A stretch of 8,120 nucleotides of DNA, taken from assembly GCA_022837185.1 (NCBI GenBank), contig JALHJD010000127.1:1-8120 (forward strand), written 5' to 3'. Every line of letters begins with the position of its first letter. Positions within the stretch are counted from its first letter, which is position 1. The notes beneath the pieces are model-generated. The model had not been told where the DNA came from and made no database searches. It worked only from the letters and a program-made list of their open reading frames with translations. The position numbers and the translations under genes are program-made. Positions 1 through 6,400 of the stretch are shown here, piece by piece. The DNA is from Desulfobacteraceae bacterium. GTDB lineage: Bacteria > Desulfobacterota > Desulfobulbia > Desulfobulbales > Desulfobulbaceae.

Positions 1-860
1 TGGACGAGGAAAACGCCTACTTCCGGCTGACCTTCGGCGGCCGGTCCGTCGTCTGCCGTGAATCGCTGAGTGAAATGACAACGGCCATCGCCATGAGCCG
101 CTGCGACGACAAGGCGGTCACATCGAAACTCCTGTCCAGCCATGGGCTGCGGGTGCCGGACCAGCGGCTTGCCGGGACGGACCAGGAAAACGGGGATTTC
201 CTGCAAAAGCACGGGGCCGTGGTTGTCAAGCCTGCCCACGGGGAACAGGGACACGGCGTCAGCGTCAACCTCACCTCCGCCGGGGAGGTGCGCAGCGCCG
301 TCAGCATGGCCCGCCGGATATCAAACCGGGTGGTCATCGAGGAATTCTGTCAGGGCCGGGACATGCGGCTGCTGGTCATCAACCATGAACTGGTCGCCGC
401 ATCGATCCGCAAGCCGCCGATAATCAAGGGAGACGGAGTCAATACCATCGAATCCCTCATTCGCAAGCAGAGCAGAAGGCGGGCGGCGGCGACCGGCGGT
501 GAAAGCAGGATTCCGCTGGACGCGGAAACAAAGCGGTGCGTTGGGGGCAAAGGCTACACCCTCACGGATGTGCTGCCGGAAGGGGAACAGCTCCAGGTGT
601 ACAGCACCGCGAATCTCCATACCGGCGGCACCATCCATGATGTCACCGCCAGGGTCCACCCGGAACTGCGCCAGGCGGCGATCCATGCCGCGGAAATCCT
701 TGACATTCCGGTGGTCGGGCTCGATTTCATGGTCAAGGCGGTGGACCGGCCGGAATACGTCATCATTGAAGCAAACGAACGGCCGGGACTGGCCAATCAT
801 GAACCGCAGCCGACCGCGGCAAAATTCATCGACCTGCTCTTTCCCCAGACGATCCATTAA
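1..860 (+). CDS. ngg: N-acetylglutaminylglutamine synthetase, C-terminal ATP-grasp part (5' end outside window)
   Basis: The reading frame is open from base 3 (first full codon GAC), so the gene begins upstream; 285 C-terminal residues are visible. In the family (about 580 residues, an N-terminal GNAT acetyltransferase fused to ATP-grasp) the enzyme joins and acetylates two glutamines to give N-acetylglutaminylglutamine, precursor of the osmolyte NAGGN. Visible ATP-grasp features, in visible-residue numbering: the nucleotide-binding loop VVKPAHGEQGHG at about 74-85, the adenine-region strand VIEEF at 111-115 followed by GRDMRLLVI, a cyanophycin-synthetase-like GDGVNTIESLI stretch, GLDFMV at 239-244, and the metal-binding IIEANERPGL at about 254-263 with D241, E256 and N258. 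The NHEPQP tail follows. The M42 peptidase 42 bp downstream is the usual neighbour of this pathway and strongly supports the assignment over plain cyanophycin synthetase or glutathione synthetase. The GNAT part cannot be seen. Confidence 0.88.
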   Translation, partial: DEENAYFRLTFGGRSVVCRESLSEMTTAIAMSRCDDKAVTSKLLSSHGLRVPDQRLAGTDQENGDFLQKHGAVVVKPAHGEQGHGVSVNLTSAGEVRSAVSMARRISNRVVIEEFCQGRDMRLLVINHELVAASIRKPPIIKGDGVNTIESLIRKQSRRRAAATGGESRIPLDAETKRCVGGKGYTLTDVLPEGEQLQVYSTANLHTGGTIHDVTARVHPELRQAAIHAAEILDIPVVGLDFMVKAVDRPEYVIIEANERPGLANHEPQPTAAKFIDLLFPQTIH

Positions 861-902
861 CCACCGGATCATGAACGGGAAACAGCCCGGGAACCGAAAA
901 TA

Positions 903-2018
903 ATGAACATCGACCGGAAATACCTCCTCGACACCCTGCGGGACCTGCTGCACATTGCGAGCCCCACGGGCTTCACCGATGACATCGTCCATTTTGTCTG
1001 CCAAAGGCTCGACGAGTTGGGCATCCATTACGAAATCACGCGGCGCGGGGCCATCCGCGCCCATCTGACGGGAAAAATTCAAAGTCCTGACCGGGCCCTG
1101 GTCACCCACCTGGACACCATCGGCTGCATGGTCCGGGAGCTGAAGCACAACGGCAGGCTTGGCATCGTGCCGATCGGGCACTGGTCAAGCAGATTTGCCG
1201 AAGGGGCGAGGGTCACCATTTTTTCCGACAACCGGAGACAATATCGCGGCACCATCCTGCCCCTGAAATCTTCCGGCCACACCTTCGGCAGGGAAATAGA
1301 CGAACAGCCTATTTCCTGGAACCAGGTCGAAATCAGGGTTGATGAAATAAGCCAATCCGCGGGGGACCTCGACCGTCTCGACATCCATGTCGGGGATTAC
1401 GTCGCCGTCGATCCCCGGACGGAAATCATGGACAACGGGTATATCATCTCCCGCCACCTGGACGACAAGGCGGGGGTTGCGACCGTGCTGACCGCGGCCA
1501 GAACAGTGCTGCAGCTTGGGCTGACGATTCCGGTTGACTGTCACCTGCTGTTCACCATTTCAGAAGAAATGGGGTCGGGCGCCTCGGCCATCCTCCACCA
1601 GGACGTGGCGGAAATGGTGACCGTGGACAACGCCACTCCCGCCGAGGGTCAGAATTCCAGGGAATTCGGCGTAACAGTCGCCATGATGGACTCCAGCGGT
1701 CCCTTTGACTACCATCTTTCCCACAAGCTGCTGGACATCTGCCACGAACACGGTATTGAGCACCGCCGTGATATCTTCCGCTATTACCGCTGCGATTCGG
1801 CATCCGCCGTGGAGGCGGGAAACGACATCCGCACGGCCCTGGTCAGTTTCGGCGTCGACAGTTCACACGGGTATGAACGGACGCACATCGACGCCCTGCT
1901 GCCCCTGGCCCGGCTGCTGGTCCATTACATCAACAGCCCGCCGACCTTTATCCGCGACAAGGAAGAACTTGGTCCCCTGGAAGGTTTTCCCTCGCAACTG
2001 AAACAGGAAGAAACCTGA
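903..2018 (+). CDS. Osmoprotectant NAGGN system M42 family peptidase
   Basis: This complete 371-residue protein is a cytoplasmic dinuclear-metal aminopeptidase of family M42 (a TET-like, glutamyl-aminopeptidase relative). The expected ligands are all present: H69 and catalytic D71 in THLDTIG, bridging D187 in RHLDDKAG, catalytic E221 and ligand E222 in ISEEMGSGA, D242 in VTVDNA, and H322 in SSHGYE. The insert between the first and second ligands (about 80-165) corresponds to the M42 dimerisation/PDZ-like domain. Position right after the N-acetylglutaminylglutamine synthetase identifies it as the NAGGN-associated subfamily. Its actual substrate is not established; processing or breakdown of the osmolyte dipeptide is a reasonable inference. 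The ATG at 903 is the only convincing start: the family N-terminus begins within a few residues of it. The ribosome binding site is weak (GGGA about 10 bp upstream), so it may depend on translation from the preceding gene. The next gene converges on it after 83 bp. Confidence 0.9.
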   Translation: MNIDRKYLLDTLRDLLHIASPTGFTDDIVHFVCQRLDELGIHYEITRRGAIRAHLTGKIQSPDRALVTHLDTIGCMVRELKHNGRLGIVPIGHWSSRFAEGARVTIFSDNRRQYRGTILPLKSSGHTFGREIDEQPISWNQVEIRVDEISQSAGDLDRLDIHVGDYVAVDPRTEIMDNGYIISRHLDDKAGVATVLTAARTVLQLGLTIPVDCHLLFTISEEMGSGASAILHQDVAEMVTVDNATPAEGQNSREFGVTVAMMDSSGPFDYHLSHKLLDICHEHGIEHRRDIFRYYRCDSASAVEAGNDIRTALVSFGVDSSHGYERTHIDALLPLARLLVHYINSPPTFIRDKEELGPLEGFPSQLKQEET

Positions 2019-2101
2019 ACCCTCTCCATTACCTGGGCAAGGGGGACCTGCAGACCGCCCGCCTGATCGCTCCGGACGGCGAGACGAGGTGATGCCGGCC
2101 G

Positions 2102-4306
2102 TCAAGTCATATTGTGGAGCCTGTCGAGGGCCGCGAACAGGTCCTCCCTGGTCTGCTCAAAGCGATCCATCAGCTCCAGGGCTTCCCGCCGCCGACCTTC
2201 GTGATGCAGAACGGCGATGTCGTAGGCCAACAGGTGGACCTGCTCATGGAGACGATACATTTCGGGAAATGATTCGTGATCCGCCAGGGCCTGTCCTTCG
2301 GGTCCGGCAATCCATTTGCCGAAATCACACTGGGTATGGTCGGGAAGAGAGGCAAGGGACAACTCCATGCCCCGGTGCAGCATCGCTTCCAGGTGCGTCC
2401 GCCAGGCCAGGTGGGCGGCCTTGACCTTGCCGATGTCAAAATTGGGCCGGCCGAGGTGAAACCTGCCCAGGCCTGCTTTCAGCTCCGCCGCGACCCGGGA
2501 CATTTCCCGCGCAAAGACAAAATTGCCGGCGGCGGCCGATGCCCCTTCCTTGACCCCTTCGTTGACCCGGTGAATATTGCCGGACAACTCATTGACCGCG
2601 GACGACGCCTCGCTGATGCTCCGGGCGATCTCCTCCCGGATCGACCGGTTCAGCTGCTGCACCTCGCGGGAAATCGCATCCGAACCCCTGGCATTGGCGC
2701 CGAGAATGCGGGATATGTCTCCGGCGGTGCTCGACTGCTGCTCGACGGCCGCGGCAATGGAGGTGTTGACTTCGTTGAGCTGCTGGTTATGAATGGCGAC
2801 ATCCTGGATCATTTTGACCACATTCATGGTCTGCTGCTGCATTGCCTTGATCCGGGCGCTGATATCCTCCGTGGCCAGGGCGGCCTGGCGGGCAAGCTCC
2901 TTGACTTCGCCGGCCACCACCGCGAAACCCCGGCCGGCACCACCGGCCCTGGCAGCCTCGATGGTCGCGTTCAGGGCCAGCAGCTTTGTCTGTTCGGTGA
3001 TCTCCGTAATCATATTGATGACCTGGTCGATGTTGTCCGCCGCCATTGTCAGCTCGGAGACTTTATCACAGGACTCGTCCGTTAATTTAAGCGCCTTTTC
3101 CGAGGCATGACGCCCATCGGCGCAGTGTTTCGCCACCTCCGCAATGGAATGGGACATCTCCTCCACGGCCGCCGACACCGAATTCATGTTGTCGGACATC
3201 TCCCCGATATTTGCCGCTATATTGTTGGCCCGCCGTGAAATGGAGGAAACCTCTTCGCCAATGGCGGCAATATTCCCGGAAAACTGATTGGCGGCGGCGG
3301 CGACCGCGGCAGACTGTTCGCTCACCCTGGCGGTCGCATCCGACATATTTTTCGAATAGCCGGACAGATGACCCGCGGCATTATGAAAAATCTCCGCCTG
3401 TTGCCGGACCTCCTGCAGCAGACTGCGAAGGGAGCCGATCATGGTGCTGAACTCCCCGGCCAGTGAGCCGGCTTCCCGGTTCCTGTCCCCCGTCGGGGAA
3501 AAGGTGAGGTCCCCTTGACCGACGGCCCTGACAAGATCAAGGGATTTTCCGGCCGGGTCGATAATTTTTTCCGCCAGCAGCAGCAGCGGATACAACGACA
3601 GCGCCAGGAGGACGCCTGCCAGCCCGAAGATCCTGAACATCGTCGAATATGTTTTCCCTGTCAGATCCTTCTGCCAGTAGGCCGTGCGCACCGCCAACCC
3701 ATCAATGTTTTTTTCCGTGCCGATGATCCAGCCGAAGGGTTCGTACAATCTGACATAGGAAATCATGCGGCCCGGAGAGCCGGTTCCCGCCTCCGTGGAT
3801 GCCGGCCGCAGGTAGTCGACGAATCCCTCTCCCTTGTTCGCGCAGATGTCGACAACAGCGGCAAAGTAATTCCCGCCTCCATCCACGGTGCGGGTGAATT
3901 CCGGATCGTCCATGATCCTGCCGTTATACTCCGGCATGACGGGGTGCATGAGCATACGCGCCGACTTCCCGGCTGTCTCATTGATCCAGAAATAACCGCG
4001 CCCGGCATCGTACCTGAGCGTTTCGATCCGCTTGAGGGCCTGCGACTTGGCCTCGTCCAGTGTCAGGCGTCCCCGTTCATGATTGACCCGGGCTTCGTCA
4101 AGCAGGGCGCAGACCATGGCGACATGGCTTTTCATGTCATTTTCGGCCCGCTCCACTTCCGCCCGTTGCATGGCCTCGATTTCCGGCCCGATATACCTTT
4201 GCAGCATGGAGGCGGCTAGTACTGCCGTCAGGCCGATGACCACCACGACCGCAGCAAGGCAGGCCAGCAGCATCTTCCATTGAATACCGTGTTTGCATGG
4301 AATCAT
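2102..4306 (-). CDS. Methyl-accepting chemotaxis protein with single Cache domain and C-terminal CZB zinc domain
   Basis: This 734-residue chemoreceptor passes ligand signals to CheA/CheW at the inner membrane. Layout: a short cytoplasmic start, membrane helix at about 11-33, periplasmic sCache_2-type sensor at about 40-205, second membrane helix at about 222-246, HAMP at about 247-300, and a long signalling coiled coil to about 610. The sensor shows [34 protein letters not shown] and a [19 protein letters not shown] end. The hairpin tip is at 436-470 ([20 protein letters not shown], then [15 protein letters not shown]). The last 110 residues form a CZB domain with candidate zinc ligands H632, C660 (in CDFGKW), H687 and H691, whose spacing (28, 27, 4) fits the family. 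Related Cache sensors bind small carboxylates, but the ligand cannot be read here. CZB receptors respond to zinc or oxidants such as hypochlorous acid. No C-terminal CheR/CheB-binding pentapeptide is present. The ATG at 4306 is preceded by AAGGGGGGGG, which fixes the start. Confidence 0.95.
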   Translation of the reverse strand: MIPCKHGIQWKMLLACLAAVVVVIGLTAVLAASMLQRYIGPEIEAMQRAEVERAENDMKSHVAMVCALLDEARVNHERGRLTLDEAKSQALKRIETLRYDAGRGYFWINETAGKSARMLMHPVMPEYNGRIMDDPEFTRTVDGGGNYFAAVVDICANKGEGFVDYLRPASTEAGTGSPGRMISYVRLYEPFGWIIGTEKNIDGLAVRTAYWQKDLTGKTYSTMFRIFGLAGVLLALSLYPLLLLAEKIIDPAGKSLDLVRAVGQGDLTFSPTGDRNREAGSLAGEFSTMIGSLRSLLQEVRQQAEIFHNAAGHLSGYSKNMSDATARVSEQSAAVAAAANQFSGNIAAIGEEVSSISRRANNIAANIGEMSDNMNSVSAAVEEMSHSIAEVAKHCADGRHASEKALKLTDESCDKVSELTMAADNIDQVINMITEITEQTKLLALNATIEAARAGGAGRGFAVVAGEVKELARQAALATEDISARIKAMQQQTMNVVKMIQDVAIHNQQLNEVNTSIAAAVEQQSSTAGDISRILGANARGSDAISREVQQLNRSIREEIARSISEASSAVNELSGNIHRVNEGVKEGASAAAGNFVFAREMSRVAAELKAGLGRFHLGRPNFDIGKVKAAHLAWRTHLEAMLHRGMELSLASLPDHTQCDFGKWIAGPEGQALADHESFPEMYRLHEQVHLLAYDIAVLHHEGRRREALELMDRFEQTREDLFAALDRLHNMT

Positions 4307-4318
4307 TTCCCCCCCCTT
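4307..4318 (-). promoter_or_regulatory. Ribosome binding site of the chemoreceptor gene, containing a G8 run
   Basis: Read on the minus strand, AAGGGGGGGG is followed by AA and the ATG at 4306. It is a strong Shine-Dalgarno match and supports the start codon. The eight-base homopolymer lies between the SD core and the ATG, so slippage would change SD spacing rather than reading frame. Confidence 0.7.
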
Positions 4319-4339
4319 CGTAAAGCGACAGTGTTCAGA

Positions 4340-4359
4340 GAAACAGCCCGGGCAGTTTC
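4340..4359. promoter_or_regulatory. 20-bp near-palindrome upstream of the chemoreceptor gene (candidate operator)
   Basis: The sequence reads GAAAC, A, GCCCGGGC, A, GTTTC: a 20-bp inverted repeat with one symmetrical mismatch pair (A/A at 4345 and 4354). It lies 33 bp upstream of the chemoreceptor start codon, a position that fits a repressor site or a transcript hairpin. No recognisable -35/-10 or sigma-54 promoter could be placed with confidence around it, so a regulatory role is only inferred. Confidence 0.35.
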
Positions 4360-4390
4360 CTTTCCAGTCCCTGTCACATCCCTTTCACAG

Positions 4391-4438
4391 GCTTGCCCGC
4401 CGGAATGGAGCGCCCTGCCTCCCCGGCGGCGGGCAGGT
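4391..4438. repeat. GC-rich inverted repeat between the hslVU cluster and the chemoreceptor gene
   Basis: Bases 4391-4402 can pair with 4427-4438 in a 12-bp stem (ten Watson-Crick pairs, eight of them an uninterrupted GC block, plus two wobble pairs) around a 24-base loop. A smaller alternative hairpin pairs CCTGCC at 4414-4419 with GGCAGG at 4432-4437. It sits about 64 bp beyond the stop codon of the 436-residue gene on the minus strand, where a terminator would be expected, but no T-run follows it in either direction. It may be a factor-dependent terminator, a transcript-stabilising hairpin, or a chance effect of high GC. Confidence 0.3.
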
Positions 4439-4501
4439 GCGTCCGGGGACGGCCCATGCAAGGGAAAACGTCAATCCATCTCCCGCCCGGCGCAGGACAG
4501 T

Positions 4502-5812
4502 TTAATCCTCCTCAATTCTTTTGCGGCACCATTTGATCTGGTGCTGCCTGATTTCATCCATGTTCAGATGATATATATCCTTGGGAAACAGGAATTCCGC
4601 CACCCCGGTGTCGAAAATCCGCTTGATCTCGTATTCTTCGTGGGAGACATCGCGCTGGTAGATATAGTTCAGGTAGGAGGAGTTGGTATGGATGATGAAT
4701 TCGACCCGCATGCCCCCCAGCCGGGAAAAAAACTTGAGCATGGGGGTTTTCCCTGAACTGCCGGTAGCCGTGGAGGCATAACGGCCGCCTGTCAGGGTGT
4801 CGGATATGTCCTCCAGGGTCATCAGCGAATTGGCCCGGGCAGCGCTCTGGGTCAGGTGCTTCATGAATCTCTTGACGTCAGCGGTGCTGTTGAGCACGGC
4901 CATCAGGCCGAGTTCGTCGTCCACCGCCACGGCCGGATTCTTCTCGTTCTTACGCAGCAGCTTCAGGACCTTGGCAGCGGGGGGCTTGTTGCGTATGGTC
5001 ACATAAATGGGAGTGGCGGCGCTGCCGGATCCGAAGCTCCGCCGTTTGATCAGGGTCAGCTTCTCGCCGCTTTGCGGCCGGAGCTGTTCCGCCTCCTCCT
5101 GGGAGATGACCCGCACGTTCGTGCATTTGAAATCCTCCCCGTCATGCCGGCTGTACAGGTAGCTGATCTTCAGGTCGCCGATCTTGAGCGTCGGGCTCCA
5201 CACATGGTCGTTCAGGAATTCAAGAAAACTGGAAAATTTCTGTTCGATCTCCGTCTCCCTTTCCCGTTGATCGATGGAACCGGCCAGGGTGAACAGCTGC
5301 AGCTTTCTCTTGGCTTCAAACCGCGCCTTTTTGTGAAACCGTTCATTGAAGATAATGAGGAGAAGATCGACCGGGTCATTGGTCGCCTCGATCTCGTTGG
5401 TCATTTCGATATGTGAGGCGTACGGGGCCAACACCTTCGACCGCAGCGAGTTGATCACATCGTCGGCGGTGCGGGTATATTCCTTGATATATCTGCGTAT
5501 CTCGGCGCCGTTGCCCTTGATGCCGAACATGTTGCCCAGCAGGGCATGGGCCCTTGCGGCGCAGACCCTTCTGGCTTCCGGCCGGTGAATCAGATCGAAT
5601 ATCCCGTCGAAATGATCTATGTCGAGGAAATTAAAAATCTGGTTGCGAACGGCCCGGTATTTGGTTTTCAGCAGCGGGTTGCCGGCAATCATCCGCACCC
5701 ATTCCCTGGTCTCCGCGGAAAAGGGATGACTGACCGGCGGCTCGACCCCCGTTGCCAACGGTCCGTCCTGCAGCATGGAGGTGAATATGGATTCCTGATC
5801 AAGAACACTCAT
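4502..5812 (-). CDS. Protein of unknown function, possible divergent RelA/SpoT-like nucleotidyltransferase fold
   Basis: I do not recognise this 436-residue protein as a named family. It has no signal peptide or membrane helix and looks cytoplasmic. Residues 1-200 appear mostly helical and charged; 205-260 look like strands. In the C-terminal half I see an ordered set of residues like the RelA/SpoT synthetase core: R274-x-K276 followed by a basic helix (KVLKLLRKN), D298/D299 in VDDELGLMAV, Y345 before a Gly/Ser/Lys loop (TGSSGKT), E371 in RVEFIIHT (compare E-x-Q-x-R-T), and H391/Y394 in SHEEYEIKR. The usual Arg of DxxGxR is Met, and Gln/Arg of the ExQxRT strand are Ile/His, so alarmone synthesis is doubtful. 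No HD hydrolase motif is present. The ATG at 5812 is the first start after the zinc-ribbon gene's stop (31 bp away) but has no clear SD. It is the apparent last gene of the hslVU cluster. The gene call is firm; the fold is inference. Confidence 0.85.
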   Translation of the reverse strand: MSVLDQESIFTSMLQDGPLATGVEPPVSHPFSAETREWVRMIAGNPLLKTKYRAVRNQIFNFLDIDHFDGIFDLIHRPEARRVCAARAHALLGNMFGIKGNGAEIRRYIKEYTRTADDVINSLRSKVLAPYASHIEMTNEIEATNDPVDLLLIIFNERFHKKARFEAKRKLQLFTLAGSIDQRERETEIEQKFSSFLEFLNDHVWSPTLKIGDLKISYLYSRHDGEDFKCTNVRVISQEEAEQLRPQSGEKLTLIKRRSFGSGSAATPIYVTIRNKPPAAKVLKLLRKNEKNPAVAVDDELGLMAVLNSTADVKRFMKHLTQSAARANSLMTLEDISDTLTGGRYASTATGSSGKTPMLKFFSRLGGMRVEFIIHTNSSYLNYIYQRDVSHEEYEIKRIFDTGVAEFLFPKDIYHLNMDEIRQHQIKWCRKRIEED

Positions 5813-5843
5813 GGTTTCTGCCCGGCAAGGCTACCCCTGGACT

Positions 5844-6383
5844 TCAGAAGCACAGGCCGCAATCCGGACAGCTTCGACTCCGGGTGGAGAAGTTGCACCC
5901 GCAGGCAGGACATACGGCAACCCCGGCCTCGGGATTGAACACAGCATCGACGAATTCCGCCCCATGATCCCGGAGGCCGGTGGAATTGACATGCTCCCTG
6001 GCCATGATCTCCATGATTTCCCGGAGATCGTCCCTCCTCACCTGCAGCCTGACCTCACCGCCCCGGCACCCTTTGGAGGGACAGCAGGAGGCGCCGTCCC
6101 CCGCCAGCAGGGAAGGGAACCCTTCACGTTTGAGCAGGGACTGGACACTCTTGATTTCGATCACCCTGCCCTTGAGGATGTCAACCAGCTCGTCCTGCTC
6201 GCTGATTTCCCTGGAACGGGCTGCAAGCCGGTTGTTCTTCTCCTCCATCATCGCCAGCATCTGCAGCCCGCTCAACAATGCGACGCCGCAGGTGGCGCAC
6301 AGTGCCACACCCGCCCGGTATTCATCCTGACACTGCGGGCAGTATTGCAGTTCCGGATCAATTCTGTATTTCATTCCGTTCAT
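5844..6383 (-). CDS. Double zinc-ribbon protein with DUF2007-like central domain
   Basis: This small cytoplasmic protein has 179 residues from the ATG at 6383. An N-terminal zinc ribbon has CPQC (15-18) and CATC (29-32); a C-terminal one has CPAC (158-161) and CPDC (172-175), ending in CGLCF. Between them, residues from about 64 to 135 (DELVDILKGRVIEIKSVQSL, then a REGFPSLL strand and VRLQVRRDDLREIMEIM) resemble the DUF2007 'putative signal transducing' fold, a small alpha/beta domain of unknown role. The middle carries three more cysteines (100, 101, 106; CC-x4-C), giving 13 in total. In-frame GTG at 6392 and ATG at 6389 are possible, but GAGGGG at 6392-6397 lies 8 bp before the ATG at 6383, which is the best spacing. 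It starts 17 bp after hslU and is followed 31 bp later by the unknown 436-residue gene. Zinc binding is predicted from the ligands; function is unknown, with a regulatory or adaptor role a guess from context. Confidence 0.85.
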   Translation of the reverse strand: MNGMKYRIDPELQYCPQCQDEYRAGVALCATCGVALLSGLQMLAMMEEKNNRLAARSREISEQDELVDILKGRVIEIKSVQSLLKREGFPSLLAGDGASCCPSKGCRGGEVRLQVRRDDLREIMEIMAREHVNSTGLRDHGAEFVDAVFNPEAGVAVCPACGCNFSTRSRSCPDCGLCF

Positions 6384-6391
6384 TTGCATCA

Positions 6392-6397
6392 CCCCTC
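6392..6397 (-). promoter_or_regulatory. Ribosome binding site that selects the zinc-ribbon gene start
   Basis: GAGGGG on the minus strand overlaps the first base of a possible GTG codon and is only 2 bp from the ATG at 6389, but is 8 bp from the ATG at 6383. Spacing therefore favours 6383 over the longer alternatives. Confidence 0.6.
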
Positions 6398-6400
6398 GAA

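Noticed and set aside
321..1181. Long minus-strand open frame opposite the synthetase and peptidase genes
   Set aside because: It spans the junction of two genes with intact family motifs on the other strand, and its translation shows no family features.
2019..2101. Short open stretch after the M42 stop that reads NPLHYLGKGDLQTARLIA, and a weak GACGGC/GCCGTC inverted repeat (2075-2080 with 2098-2103)
   Set aside because: The reading has no ATG/GTG/TTG start or SD, and I recognise no family. The repeat is 6 bp, overlaps the chemoreceptor stop, and has no T-run, so it is not a supportable terminator.
2276..3085. Long plus-strand open frame opposite the chemoreceptor gene
   Set aside because: It lies wholly antisense to clearly coding chemoreceptor sequence, and its translation has no recognisable domain; it is a GC-rich shadow frame.
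4307..4501. Promoter (sigma-70, sigma-28 or sigma-54) for the chemoreceptor gene
   Set aside because: I found no hexamer pair or GG/GC element with acceptable spacing; only the palindrome and hairpin could be supported.
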